From: Trichostrongylus colubriformis | Taxonomy: Eukaryota; Nematoda; Chromadorea; Rhabditida; Trichostrongylidae | Assembly (NCBI GenBank): GCA_963978905.1 | Contig: OZ022256.1 | Location: 57,252,646-57,316,645, forward strand | Direction: 5' to 3' | DNA length: 64,000 nucleotides | In this document: piece by piece, positions 36,811-51,800 of the stretch | Position numbering within the stretch: position 1 is the stretch's first letter | Layout of the letters: each line of letters starts with the position of its first letter | The notes under the pieces: model-generated | Told to the model about the DNA's origin: nothing | Databases searched by the model: none | Seen by the model: the letters and a program-made list of their open reading frames with translations, nothing else | Translations under genes and position numbers: made by a program

Positions 36811-39800
36811 GTGAGTGGTGGATTCCGAAAAAAACATTGCGCATTCTTCCATATTTAAATTATCACAAAGCTATAGAGCTACCAAAATCTGTCCAGGTAA
36901 CTGATACCTTATAACTCATTTACCAAGGTGAAAAATGAAAGTTTCTGAGGTTTATGCAACGCTGAAAATTTTTGGCCGAGTTGCTTTTGCGAAGAAAAGT
37001 AGGAAGTGGTGGAGCAATGGCAAGTGTCGCCAATACAATGCATGATACAGTCCTACCCACAATCATCGAGCCCCATACTTGTTCAGTTCTGAGGTCTTTC
37101 GTTTAAAACTATGAAAACCGCTAGTTTATGCAATGGCTGTACTTACGCGGAGTTTTCAGAGTGATACTGCTTTTGAAGGAGCTTAGTGCATGACACTTTT
37201 CTGGAAAGTTGTTTCAGCGCGAAAGTTTCAACTTTTCTGTGGTGCAGTTGCAAAATGGTTTTTTCTTAGTTTCTGGACTTTACCAAAAATTCTGTGAGGG
37301 GCCCCTCTTGCCTTCAATCATACCCTTTCTCATTCTTTTTTGATATCCTGATTCGCCTTTTTTTTTTGAGGGCCAGTCCTATCCGCTAACACCTACTTCT
37401 TTGCACTCCTTCTTTTCTCTCCTTCTGCCGTTCCTCCTTTCACTCTTTTCCTTTATTTTAACTTGTCTTCTTTCCTGAGAAACAGTCCTTCCTGTCTCAG
37501 GCTCTATTAGGCGGCTAACTTTTTTCATTCTTCTTGAAGAGTTTGATCGGTCAGAAATGGAACCATCAAAAGTTTCCTGGGGTAAAATAGTAAGAGCTGT
37601 CTAGGCCTTTCCTCATGCTGCAGGGCCTAAATGCATGCTTCTCTTAGAGACTTTGAATGAATGCGTTCCAAACGTACGCCAAAAGTCGTACCCAAGCGTT
37701 TAAACGGACCTCCTCAGTTTCAACCTCATTTCCTTATCGCATGCCACCGTCAACTGTGTTATACTGTGTTTGCAGTTTGCTCTGAAAAATTAACTAGACC
37801 TCTGCGAAACTTCTGGTCTTGAAACTCAGAGGCGTAGTAGGGGATTTACGACTTCGCCAAGTCGACGAAAATCATCTGGGATAATTTGGAAAATTTCGCG
37901 AAAACCTCGAAAATTATGCGACCATCGTCCACTTTCTACGACGAAATTATTGATTTGAACCATTTCTAACCTTCCGATGATGCTTGTTTACTTGCTTGTT
38001 TGTTTTTTCGGTTCAAATTTTATATAAATTATACTTTAAGTATAGGTTATTCTATAACTGGGTCACATGAATGCATTTTCAACGAATTTGATGTTCAAGG
38101 AATGATCCTAATGTTAAAATAATATATTGATATTATAAGAACTCTTATTCCTTTTCATGTGATAGCTGATTTGCCTTGTTCGACTCACTTCATGCTCTCT
38201 GGAGTAGATGACATTCACAGATTTAGAACATAATCAAGCGCATGCCACTCAAAAAGTGAAAGCCATGGAAAACGTCGTGAAAAACAGCGCTGAAATTGAA
38301 CCACATCACAGGGGCACCCTAGTACACACTAATCCCCAGTGCTTTCTCTCGTTCGCACACATTCTCTTCCAGAGAGATCTACTCGATATGGGCACATTAG
38401 CATTCCCTCGTAGTGTACATAGCTGAAATGCCCTAGATCCATGAAAACAAATTTTGAAAACAGCTTTATAAAATGGATAGGTTGTAAAGATGGGTAGGTC
38501 ACACCTTTTTTCCCTAATCGAGGCGAGTTCTAAAGGCACATTCAGCAATAACCAGATAGGTCGACTTACCCTTTTGGGGAAGGTCCTTGGGTAACTGCAC
38601 CCAACTTGCACCCTTTTCGCCCTGCCCCTGTGTACCTTCACGGCGCTTCACTTGCTCCTCGAATACACTCCGAGGCCACCCATTCGAGCTCCCTCATTGG
38701 TCAACTGAGCAAAGTGGGTGGGTGGCGTTGGAGTGGGTTCGAGAAGGTGTGGGGCCGTGATAGTGCACCGTGGCGGTGCGAAAAAGGTGCAGCTTGAATA
38801 GCTACCCAAGGATCTACTCCCGCAAAGAGGCAAGTCGATCTGTCTGGACATCGTAGAATAAGCCTTTAAAGAAATTTGACTGAAATACACCTTTTTTTCT
38901 ATTATAACTAATCTGTATAAAACAAAAACAGTGGCTGAAAAATCTTTTACTTTCATGGTTGGAGTAGTATGGCTCCCATGGGTTCGTCTCATTTTTGATC
39001 TGTTGATAAAAATCTGATTTGCAAGGTGCTTTTTCTCAAATATTCGGAGCGCGTTACCCCACTATGGCAGAATTTGTTTCAGTTTTTCACTATTTTTATC
39101 ATTTTATATTAGAGTTCGATCTCGATAACTATGACGAAACTACTTCGCCACCGATGGGGAGTGACGATTGAAGGTTTGCTTGATTTGACCTCCAGATCGT
39201 GCTTCTGGAAAGGCTTCGCTCCATTTTGCCCCATCCTCCAAGGGATTTTTTTTTATGAATTACTTCCTTTTGAGTTTCCTGTTTTTCGATAGTAATTCCG
39301 ACTTTCGATTTATTTGGGCTCATACCTTTTTGACGAAATGAACACAGCCAGCTCCACCAAAAAAAAAGTGGTACGAAAATGTAATCATAATTTACTGAGA
39401 TTATAATAGAGGACAAATGCCTGGCTCTCCGAGGAAAGTTTTTTTTAAATTGTGCAGTTTTGTTTCGTTGAAGGCAATCGTCCACGGTAATTCTCTGGCT
39501 CTGATTTCCCCCCCTCCCCAAAGTCACTGTATTTGTAGCACATGAATAGAAACACTAACAGAACCGAGGGATTTCCTTTATTTCAATGCGAGAATCCAAA
39601 AGCTGGAACACAGCTATTTAGTCGAATTTCCTCCGAGCATCTTTCGAACAGCTGTCAGTGGAAAGAACGGAGTTCAATTTTTTTGGCCCATTGTTGATAG
39701 GCTTCCCACTCTCGTCCCTGTCCACATAATCTTACCTTCAAGCTTACCTTTTTGCTCCTAGATACCCCGCGCCCCGTCTCTTTGGACGCCCCACCTCGTC

Positions 39801-42800
39801 GGGCGCGGCTTTGAGACTCGTTTCTCAGCCGGATAGTTGTTTTCCGAGTGATACATTGTATGTGGCCCGTAGTTTGTAGGTAAAACATGAATACATGGAA
39901 AAGAGAAAAACTCAAATTTCTATGAGCGATTCCTTCTATTATTCGATTATATGAATAAATCGCACAGCTCTTCAATTATTGGATTTACATATGAATAAAT
40001 CGCAACGCTAAAAACCTAGAGATTATTAGTTTTGCTGGTGACCATGTGGTACCATATAGGTGCCAATGAAAGTCAGTGGGAGTAAATGCGCATTCAGTGT
40101 CATCATTCCCGTACTCTTACGTGCATCTGTCTAAACCGGCAGTGTTTCGTTTTCAGAACCATTCCTCGCTTCCAGAGAGGGCACTCACAGGTGTCGTAGA
40201 GAATTGCCGCTTCAGGACGCCCCCCCCCCCCCTCAACAGGGACCAAATACGACCTCTCGTCTTTAGCTTCACAATATCAGTAATGATGCCGGATTGTATA
40301 GTTTTAGTGTGTTTTATTGCTATTATTCCACATTCCCTCACACGAATCCGCTGTGAAACCCCTCACTGCTCATCTGCTTACCGAAAGTTTGGATTCTAGT
40401 GCTTACGCTGACCTCCGCAGGTACAACCCCCTCCCGTTTGATCAAGTACGGCCTCCCATAGCGAAGAATTCTAGACTCCCAGTGTACCCTACTCCCAGAA
40501 TATCAATCTATTCTCCAAAATCCGGCATCTGCTCAGTTTACACGCGTATATGTAATATTCAAAGTGTTGATGTAGATGATGAATGATGGTGTTTACAGAC
40601 CTGAGAGGAAGGTCCTCGGCCCGCGGCGTCCTAGCGGAATACATCGCTCTCCAATACGTAAAGAGATAAAAAACGTAAAGAGACAAAAAACAAGAGCAAA
40701 TAAAAGTTTTTTGAAACCCTGAGCAGTGATCAGTCCTTTCTTCTACGCGCCGTGTACATAATTTTTATTAAAAATTGTCTGAAATCATCTAAAAAATCTA
40801 AAACGCATACGAATGAGATCAACTAGCGAAAAAACTGTTACAGTTGAAGCCTAGCCAAGGCAAAATATGAGGTAGAAGATTTCATTTCGTTGTTGGAATT
40901 ATTTGAGGGCTTTTCTCGTGTTCTACTATTTTATTAATTATTGAGGTGCAAGATTATTTTAGCGAGTTTTCTGGGCAGTTTTCTAGGAGCTTACGATACT
41001 CCTGTGGGTGAGATGCATGGAAAAATCACCCGGTACAATATAACAATTTATTTGATTATCCTTATCTCTATGCATGCAATAACGATGACGATTGCTCGTG
41101 AATGACTTTGATTGCACCACCTCCGCGAGTGTTCTAACGTCAACGACAAAGTAATAGAAATTATAGCTACGATGAGATGACTTCAAATATGATTTAAATT
41201 TATTTTTCTCTGTATTTGGACACTCGCTGTTTGAATTTTTCACAATTTTCCAACACTAAGTATATATCTTCATATGACAATATGACGACATACAAATATC
41301 GTAATTATTTTCCAAACATTAAGTCCTAATTTTTAGAATTGAAGTTCAAAAATATTGCTGAAATTTCCCTTGAACCTGGTAGTTATGCCTATATCACAAT
41401 TTTTGCGCACATTTCATTTTCTTTCACATTATTCAGCGTCGTTCCAATGACCGAGAGGGAAGCGCAGTGAGTATGAAAGCTACACATGTACGCAAGCGAA
41501 GAATTTGTGTTTGAGGGTCTCGATGTTCCTTCTTTTCGTCTGCCTACCACATGCGAAATTTGTCACCTTTTTTCAGCTGAAATTCCTGGAATTAGTTGAG
41601 AGAACACTTCGCAGTCTCGCTAATTCAATTAAGGTTGTTCTTCTTTCTAATGACCTGCCTATGTGTATGCTTTTGTCGAGATAGAACAAAGTCCTTTGCC
41701 CTCTCATCCTAACTGAACAAAAGCTCGCAAAACAGCTCTACGACAAATCTACGGCGACAATCTACGTTAAGAGCTTTACTTAAAGGCTCCGTTAGCGGTA
41801 GCTAGGGGGATCGTGGTGATTGAGACGATATTTTCCCCTAAACGGCTGGGGGGAGGGGAGGAAAGAACTTTGTCTCGAGGCTCGGGTAGGAAGGTGTGCC
41901 CCAGGCCTTTTATCATCTCCTCGCTTGGATGCGTTTCGGTGTGGTGGGTGCCGACAGCGAACTAGCCATGAAGGGTGGAACGGTGCTGGTTTAGCTGGAC
42001 CAGTCGCCTGTACCATTCCCGTCAGTGACGCACAAGGTATCAGAGCATCTTTGAGTTCGAGCAGTTCAAATATAGTCGCTCATCCATGACAGCTGGACTG
42101 TTAAGCTTGCTATATTTGATAGGTAGGGCATAATAAAGCATTTGTTACTGATGGATCCCTATTTGAAGTGCCCACGCATTCTACTCCTATTCAGAAATTT
42201 AATAGCTGTAAAATTGCTAGCTGCTGCAACGCGGTACTCAGGAGGAGATACTCCAACTTATTACAGTTATACTGTCACAACAATGGCATCACAAACTTGG
42301 GTGATTAAATTAAAGGCACTAATGGTTAATCGTGAAGTATAATAATGGTTAATCGTGAAGAATAAGATAAGTGAATAAATGAAAAGGGGAATGGACGCGG
42401 TTTGAGCTGAAAAATGACGGCGGCTGCGCAGCATTTATACCGTGATCGCAGCTCGCCCTGCTTTTTGCACTTTTGATGGCGTCTGAGAATTCGCAAGTGT
42501 TCACTAGTCACTTCGCCATATTTTTCTCTCGTTAACTGGCTAACAGCGATAAGCTGTTAGCGCCTTCTGGATGCGATTTGACCAATGCAAAGTTTTACGT
42601 CGGCCAGATGATGTGCAATTTAGCGTTCTCATCCTCCCTGGCGATTCATACTGTGAGAGACATTCATCCATCCGGAGGAATGGAAGGCTTGAGTGGTTTG
42701 GGCAGGTATTGACCAAGAATTTGATTCCTCCATGATATTGAGGGCGTGGCGCCTCTTATTATCAACCTATTGAAATATGAGGAGATGTCTACTTTTCTGG

Positions 42801-45800
42801 ATGCGTCTTACTAAATAATATAATTTAGCTGAAGTGGACAAGATCCCGATGAGCGTGGATACACACGTCTAGTCGTTGTTCGGCACTGTAGCTGACCCAA
42901 ACAGGAACGCCTAAATCGGTATAGTTTGGCGACGAATTACGCCCCCAGGGACCATGTAAGCGGTCGACATTGAGTGACATCGAGCAAGGGTTCTATGGCC
43001 TATTTCGAACCTCGTCAAATGCCGAGCGGCGTCCCTCGCCACGGGGTTGTTCCTCATTCCAACGCATGCAATCAACCAAAGAATCGGATGTCTGCTTTGG
43101 AGTCAGCGACCAAAGAATGTCGCTTCCGAGGGCATAAAGATGAGGTCAATGAGGTAGTAAAGAAGTGAAATTATCCAAAATAATTTCTAATAGGGAGTAT
43201 TCATGGAACAATATACCTCTCGTTCGTCTGAGGGAGTACTTGGCAGCAGTAATGACGAAGACTGTTCCCCATTGAGAGTCACGAATCGGAATAATCGATT
43301 TGAGATTTACTACAGTAATTGGAAGTTAAACAAACGCCCATTTTTGTCTGCTCATTTTCTAAAACTGTTACTTTCTGATAATTTTCAATCACTATGAGGA
43401 ATGACTAGGAAATGCAATTAATATAAAGCCCAGGTATAGCGCTCCACCTACTCCCTTGAAGGAAACGTGCAGTGAAATTCCATGATCTTAATTTCTTCCG
43501 AAATCATGTAATAGGTACGGTATTTGAATACAAACGCGAAAGGAACCGTGATATTTTAATGTTTCGACATAGAAATCGAAGCCGGAGGAACAGCATCTCG
43601 TTTGAACTTCCGCCGAGCAACACTCACTCTGCGTCCTTGACCATGTGACCGCCGCCCTTTTTAATCTTCGAGTTCATGGTCACCTCACCCCGTTTGATGT
43701 CACTTTAAAGTGTTCTATCTCAGCAGGATTCTTGTTTTTTTTTGCTTGAAACTTTGTCTGCGGCCCTGCATGCGGCAGCAAACACATACAACTTAAATAT
43801 GTGGGTAGTAGAGAAAGCTGAATTCACGTGGATGATTCCTTCCATGCTATCTTGTGCTACAATCATGAGAAGTAAAAAGGAAAAGCAAAATGATGTAAAT
43901 CATGAGAAGTAAAAGGGGAAAGCAAAATGATTTAATGCCCTGGTGTAGTGCTCCACGTCCTTCTTTGATTTGGGTGAGGTGGCTCACATCTGGCGTTGCT
44001 CCCTTTCCTCTAGGTGAAAACAATGATGGGATCCCGAATAGAAACATAGAGACGTAAGGGTATCACCTCTTACTCGTATTGGTAGGTAATCACACCCAGG
44101 GCTTGCATCTTAGTCAACTACACGAGCGCAACGGATCCTCCGAAACTAAGCCGGTACCAATAGATTGAGCTCAATGTAGTGGGTGTTACTCAGTTTGGGC
44201 GCATCCAAATTTCCTGGTACTCTCACTCTCTGAAATGGGTTATTGTACATTTTGTATTGAGTGACATGAATATATCCATCTACGCCGTTTCGCATAGCCA
44301 TAACGAAGTTCTTGCCCTACCCGCGCAGCACATTTGATTGTTTTCCGTGTCGCTCAAGATTGTGCACTTTTACGCTTGATTCTCCAAATGAAATGACGGC
44401 TGTCAGTTTCTCATCAGAAGCACTATAAAATTTTGCAATCACTTGCCGCCTTGTCGAAATTCCATGAACCATTAATAATTTCTCACTTCGGTGACTTTAA
44501 GTGACTTTTTAAGGACCTATGTTGAATAGTGTAAGGTAACAGGTGATAGGTAATACTTTGCATTATTTTGCAATACCAGTTTTCAGTTATTGAATTTTTT
44601 TGAACCCAAAAATGGCTTATGGGAAACGTGTCTCAATACAGCTTTCATACTGGCGTGACGATTTTTTTGAAATTCAAATAGTTCAAACATCTTTTTTGAC
44701 GGCTGTTCGGCGAATCACATAGTTGGACACAGTCATGAAAATTAAGAAACAAAGGAACACCTCAAAACTTCTGCAGTGCTGAAAAATCAGTTGGTAAAAA
44801 GGATAAAAGGATGGTAAAGAGGTTAAAACCAAGAAAGACTGCACTTTTCCCTTTCCACTGTGCAACATTTCATTTTCATAAACATGTTTAATAGGATGTA
44901 TTGATAGAATAGAGCTGCCAGGTGGACAAGATTCTATTAAATTCATATCATTACAATTATTAATATCTGTGACATATTTCACATATCTTACTGTTCTTGA
45001 TCTTATATCATTCCAGCTGGCCCCCTATGCCATCCACCTGGCTATGGTGATCGCTGTTGCCGTTTACGTGATAGCTGGTGCATTTGCAATACGTGAAATC
45101 GAAGCCATTCCACGTCATCATCTAGAGGTTTGCGGCTTTTGTGGTGAAATATGGGATTCTCAGGCTTTGCAAATAATTTTTTTGCTTTTATTGTTCTCCT
45201 TACCCTTTCAGACGACTCGACCGAAACGTGAAAACCATGAGATACGTCACAGTTCATGTAGGTTCTTTTTTCCGAATTTCTTCGAAAAAGGATACAGTTG
45301 ATGACGTCATTATCCGTTTGACATTCGACTAGGATATTTCGTTTCTTTATGCGTTGACAGACAAAGAAATCCATCTGATGCAAGACAGGTCAAACAGGGG
45401 CTGAAGAGTGAAGAGTGATTTATGCCTTTCTTATCCCTACACCAGAAGAAAAGTGGCGCCATTTTTCGGTGAAGCCGTCGAATTTTAAACTAATTTTGCG
45501 TATTCGCCAAGGTGCTCCACTAGAAGTTGACTTACTGAACCCGGCGTTACTATTTTGCAATTTTCATAAAAAATGCAGCCGTACTTTCAAATTCATAAGT
45601 GGTACTGATTCTCACAAAATGCTACGTTCGGGTTGCCTATCTGTCAAGCACTAAGAATGTTTTGCCCGGTTTTCGTAACATATCTTTGGGAAATCATAAT
45701 GTGGCTCAGATTTCATGAGCACTTTTCGATTCGTCACACTTTTGCCAACAGCGTGTTTTTACCTCATTTTGATAAAAATCTGACGATTTATATTTAGCCG

Positions 45801-48800
45801 AATCGTGAAAAATTGATTCGAGATCCTCATGCTTCCCGCACGCTCTGCTTTTGTAGGAGCTGTCCAGATGATTGGTAAAATGGAGGTCAGTTAGCGTTAG
45901 ATCTGACGACTATGGCGGACAAATGAGAGCTTCCCCTCCCAGCTCCTTATATCGTCTGGGAGACAATCTGAGAAAGGACGGCTGCGCATGGCGCGACCAT
46001 TTCTGAGAGATAGCGCAGTACCCATTTTGTGAATTTCGGTGAATCAGATTTACCTGAGGTGGTCATCAACCGCATCTGTTTTGGGAAGACCCAGTACCTT
46101 CAGGTATCCCCTGCAAATATGGACGCTCACCCCTTTCTGGTGTTTTAATCAAAGCGCACTGATTAATTGAAAATTCAAGCAGCTCATTCTAATTTCTCCA
46201 TTCTTGAAACGACGGAAAAGCTTTCTAACGCATTGCCTCCTCTCCTTGTTGTGCTCACATTTATAGCTGCTACCGTTGCGATTCGATCTGGTTGGAACAC
46301 GCGAAGCGAATTCATTCGAAAATTGTCTATTTTATTGCATCTCAAGACCTCCCTAATAATTTGAGGACTTCACTGAACTGAGAAAAAAGCTTATATTTTA
46401 AAGAGCAACTTCTTGTCGACCTAAGGAACACATCATACGAGTTGATCTAACAGTTGTAAGATGACGTTTTTTTTTCGAATTTAGATTTATCTCGTAAAGG
46501 AGCGAAATCAGTTGGGTTTTTCCTTACTGTCTGATATAAATTGTGGTGGGAAAGTTCCTATAAACCCGTGTGAACTGCCACCCACTCTACTTGATATCCT
46601 CACTCCTTATAAAGAAGCAATGAAGGGCAATAAAAAACAATTAGAAGCAGCATACGGCAAGGAAGGGCACATCCAATGCGGTAATGAGCTGCACACTCAT
46701 TGAATCTTGACTCAATGCTAAGTGCATTACATCGCATTCCCTACGTTCGCTAAGCTAATCCTTACAAACTGGTCGAGTTTCGTTGCGTTCAAAGTTCGCG
46801 GGTATCGTGGGATTCCCAAAGCTGGTGGGTTGAATAAGGAGTGTGATTCTACCGCTACACTGGTATACATTGGAGTAGTAGCCCATCGAGAACGAATCCC
46901 TCGCAGAGGCTTGTAAAACGAGAAAAAAATTCTATGGAAGAAGAATTTTGGGCTACTTTTGATTTCTACGTCCACATATAATATTATCAATTTCATCTTG
47001 ATAAGCGACACGACTTCGATATTTCTGATCTTTGATAGCTGCTGATTTTCGCCGCAGCTCGCGATGCGAAAGTTGTTACAAGTATGCTGAGTTATAGGCA
47101 AAAGCTTCGGTCTCACTCAGACGAGACTCGAACCCGCACTTCCTGCTTTTCGGGCATATGTGCTAATCCATTACACCACCAGGACCCCCTTCATATACAT
47201 ATTTTTGATTTTTGACGGTCACGACTGTTTCGAGAGCTCCAAGTCATTGTGATTTACTTGGAATAGTGCCAGCTCTTCCATTGAAATGATATATCGTCTC
47301 TTTTTTAAACCAGCAGGAAGATAAAAAGCGGGGGGAGTTCAATCAGATGGTCTTCTGTTTTCATTCGGAGAAAATCTACGAATCCTGGGGCCCGAGCATA
47401 TTGACCGAGCGGCTTCGGCATGCCGGCCTAAATGTTATAGGGGTAGTAGAAATGGCATAAAATACGTTCTTTATTAAATGATTCAAGCTGAGATGGTGTG
47501 GTGACAAGTGGCACGCACTCTCAGTCATTGTAAAGACCAGGCCGTATTCACCTGCCACCACGATTCTAAACAGAACTAGGATGCACAACATATCCCAAGG
47601 AGGGATTGATAAGCGAGAAAAACTTCATCCACCATCTTTTAATAAATATTTATCCGTGGAACCCATTAGAACGCATTACAGGAAGAATTGCAGGGACTGC
47701 GGGTCAATGACTTCTTTCCCATGGGATTTCCTGATGCCCATTTTTTCTAAAAGTCCTTCGAACGCTAAAGTACCGTTTTTCATGTTCCCCAGGGCGCATT
47801 TGCGTTCCATCCGAAGTCGATGCAAAAAGCGAGCGCTCACATTGGCATTATTTATTGACAGATCTCGATTCGGTGTGATGTATGGCTTTTCCATCCCTGT
47901 GGGTGTTCCAAACGGATTCTTCTCCTCTTCTCTTTTCTTGCTGAGATTACCCCGACTTGACTTCAAAAGAACAGAACTTGGAACGGCTACCACCATAGGG
48001 TACCAGTTATTTCCAGTAGCTCAGGCACTTCTGAGTTCACAGCCGATATCATGGCTCCTCTGGTAGAAGTATTCACTAATAAAAAATCGTTCCATGTTGA
48101 CATACCTCTTTCTAGGATGCACCACGCATTCAACTTCCATTAATTATCCAAATAACCTAATGAATCTCCGCGAAGTGGAACTTTTCATGGCCTTGAAGCT
48201 TACTGGGTGATGGTTATCTTTCAATCTGACCACTTTGTTAAAACAACCATAACGATGAGTTGTAAGTGGGCGAGAGCAGTACTCTTTTGAGGACACTGCT
48301 CCATCAGTGTCACTGATCCTCTCGTGGGCGAGGAAGGGTAGAATGTGGTGCGCTGTTGTCTAATCTCACAGCTTAGGTCATCTCGTTCGCGCTTCAGATC
48401 GCCATTACTGAAAACTTTCGGGGAAAAACTGCTGCTGCGCGCGCGGCAACCAATTTCTCCCCAGAGAACATGTATGGCTCACCCGCTTGCCATTGTCCAG
48501 CGAATGGAGATCATTGGGGAGGCAATTAGTTGATGAATGGGGAGGGCGAGAAATGTCTGAGCAATAAAATGCAAGCCCTTTCCGAAGTAAAAAGTGTAGC
48601 AGTGCTATTGTAATCAGGGGGAGAGCCATCTTATAAAAAGTTGCACATGTAAGCATCCTGGAGGGATCTTCGAGGAGCTAATCCGTGTACCCAGCCGTAT
48701 ATTTTTGCCGAAGCCCAGTGGACGAAAGAAAGAGCTTCGCTCCCCTTCCCTGCTTAGGTAAAAATAATGTCCATAGTAGGATGCTCCCACCTACCCTTAT

Positions 48801-51800
48801 TTCAATAGCACCGAGTGTAGGTCTCTTGGAAGGGATAGAGCTCAAAGTTCGAGGAATGGGCTGAATCGTCATATGGCGGAAGTTGTACGGGTTGATGCAA
48901 CCTCCCCACCCTACCCTCGAAAACCTTACTCCTAGAAAAGTGCGACAGAGTGTTACAGCTCTGAAAAATCGATCCGATTTTACTGTTCAAAAGTAGACTT
49001 CACGCACTATTTTTTGTCTTCTGGCCCTCCCTCAGCACAGACTCGCCTGGAGCTCTAAGATAGTCCAAACAATGTAAGTCAAAACGCTTGCAACTGTCAC
49101 TGAATAGTCAGTGAAAGACGAATGCGTCGCGAATCAAACCCAAGAAACGGCCAATTGAAGACGATCGCTTCACTGCTTCAGATTGATTTTGACAAAATTA
49201 CATATATTTTACTTATGAAACAGATGGACTCCGAAATAATAGAATTGTTACTATTTAGTATGCTGAGTTGTGGGGAAAGCATCGGTCTCGGTTGGGATTC
49301 GAACCCGCACTTCATCCTTTCTGGAGATATGTGCTAATCCATTACACTATCGACACCTCTTTCACCTTAACTCAGCTTCTGAATGGTATATTTACCATAG
49401 CTCATCAGCACTCATAAGTATAACGTTGACACGGTTGGCCTGTACCGGCATCGAATCGTGCAGCTGAAAGCTTGAGTAGATAATGGTTTTTGAAAAAAAA
49501 ATTAAAAATCAAAACATCAAAATCAATAGGGAAATATTTCACAGTCCCTTATGCTATTCGGGCAACTATGAGAATCTCTGCATGTAGAACCTTCCTCACG
49601 TCTCACGTCCTTCCACAAGTTGCTTGACTGACTTATTCTCATTAAAGGCACATTCCGCGATAATCAGATGGGTTGATTCACCTTCTTAGGATAGTAATAG
49701 TATCCTCGGGTAACCAGTCAGGCTGCACCTTTTTCGCGTCGTCACGGTGCGCTATCACGACGCTACACCTGCTCGAACCCACTCCGACGCCACCCATTTT
49801 GCTCAGTTTGCCAATAAGAGAGCTCAAGTGGGTGGCGTCGGAGTGGCTTCGAGCAGGTGTAGCGCCGAACTAGCGCACCGTGATGGCGCAAAAGGTGCAA
49901 CCTGACTAGTTGTCCAAGAATCTACGGTTTCGAGAAGGTAAGTCGACCCATCCGATTATCGCGAAATGTGCCTTTGACCATTCCCAAGTTTAGATGCACC
50001 GCGCTTCCTGATTTCATTCACAGTAGCGGCAGGTCAATTCCATTTGTCCTATATAATGGCTAGCGGAGCCAGCCAGTCAGTGCTATCATGGGAACATCAT
50101 GAAACCACCACGCTTGACCAACTCAAGTAGTGGACTACTCGAGTTGGTCAAGCGTAGAACTTGACTAATTTTTTAAGTGGATTGAACTTTTCGATAGACT
50201 GCTTGTTTTGAATTTTTCAGCAAATCGAACAAGAAAATGCGTTTTGGCCGCATTACAACGGCTTGGTGCTGCTTCAAACTGCTCTCAACACCTCGACTCC
50301 ACTCATTTGTCCTGGCTTGACGAGTGCTATCGCCATGAGGACCATCGACGAATCGCAACCGACGCACCGATGAGTGATGACGGTAACTTTTTGTGGTTGT
50401 TCAGCGTAAACCGTAAGTCTACGGAAGCATATTATTACGTGCTCCTATTCAAAATGTGTATTTCGTAGGAATGATCAATCGCTAAAGTAAAAAAAACAGC
50501 GCATTGTCGAGGAACGGTCCGAAAAATATGATAGAATGTCACGAAAAAGTATCTTTAATCGCCGTCAGACTCCACGATTATGTGATTCTGCGATTTTGTG
50601 GAGGCGATTTCGCTTTTTCGCAAACGTTGCACCGCATACGTTGCGCCAGGAGGACGTGGCTACAATCATAGACAACGGGACAGAATAGAGCGGGAGAGGT
50701 GCATGAACAACGCAGGCAATGAGACAGTGTAGCAGAGACAGAGACCCAGAGAGACGCAGCCACGACCTGCTGCCAGCACTGCGAAGTATGAACGCGACAA
50801 AATGCCGCATCTTTGCGTGCGGAGCCGCGACACCGCAAAATCGCGAAGTCTGACGGCGGTCTCGTAGTTGAGCGAAATAGTATACAGGGCAATAGTTTCA
50901 TGTCATACGCTATGGTTTCTATGAGTCTCAACACATTCTGTCCAACGCATTTTTAGCCAGGCCTTCCCTTTCTCATTGTTTTCGTGGAATGGTTTCTCAT
51001 GAAGTTTCCATTTGAAGTTTGGATGTCGATCAGCGATTCTTTCTGGCCGCCACAGGAAAGCCAAATAGTTCTAGTGGGGGAAGTAATAATTTACGGGTGA
51101 ATGCCTTTAACTCGCGGATTTTTTCTTCTAGTTCCCTTTATATTCTCAAAATGCACCAGTCTAGTTTACTTCTTCACACATCATGAATAGATTTAGAACA
51201 GCTCTGTTCATAGAATATTCCTGTCTTTGTCCTTTAACCCCTCAGAGGGGCTCCAAATAGGACAATTTTAACATCTACAAGAAAAGGCTCGGGATAGTGA
51301 GGAGCGGAAAGTCATATTCTGTAAATAGAATGGCGCGGTAGAAGAGCCCCTTGAGGTGTTTGCTTGCGGGCGTTTGGATGCATTTAGGCCGTTCGGTTAC
51401 CCATGGCCGAGTAGCCATGGAGAGCAGGACTGTGACGATGCCTCGCCCTCTGCAGATACTCAGTCACCGGAAACCTGGTGTAGCTGCCCTTGCCGTTTCA
51501 TTGCCTCCTTATCAATACTCCCTACGCGAACCAATCCTCTTACTATCCATGGAGGCCATCCTCTAAAATCGGAGTGGTTGTATTTTGGCGCTTCCCAAAA
51601 ATGCGTTTTACGTTCTGGCAACTCTGTTTTTAACTCGCAATGGGCTCTGAGTGCTCCATCAGTGCGCTTAACGCGATCCTACGCCGACCTCCCAGTGGAT
51701 GTGTTCAGAACGATTTATTACTGCCATTTGAGTGTTGGCGCCGCTGTTATTACTAAAAGAAAAAGCATCGACTACTAAAGGGCAAGACAGCAGAGCATGT

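Larger units (their letters stand above)
36811..41436 (+). other. Channel intron 1 (tentative)
   Basis: This 4.6-kb intron holds MITE E copy 1, a MITE A half and a poly-C run at 40217. The stretch 36811-38500 and 40000-41430 shows no other feature. Confidence 0.45.

Noticed and set aside
44969..45016. An in-frame ATG just upstream of the M1 exon as the channel start.
   Set aside because: The stretch is pyrimidine-rich and ends in a good acceptor; exon 1 at 36754 has better start and donor signals. It remains a minor alternative.
47110..47189. A functional tRNA gene on the minus strand.
   Set aside because: A and B boxes are present but the anticodon and acceptor stems do not pair, and the same head recurs with a SINE body.
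47581..48066. A 161-codon plus-strand frame.
   Set aside because: It is the antisense of a more plausible minus-strand frame and has low-complexity Ser, Leu and Arg stretches.
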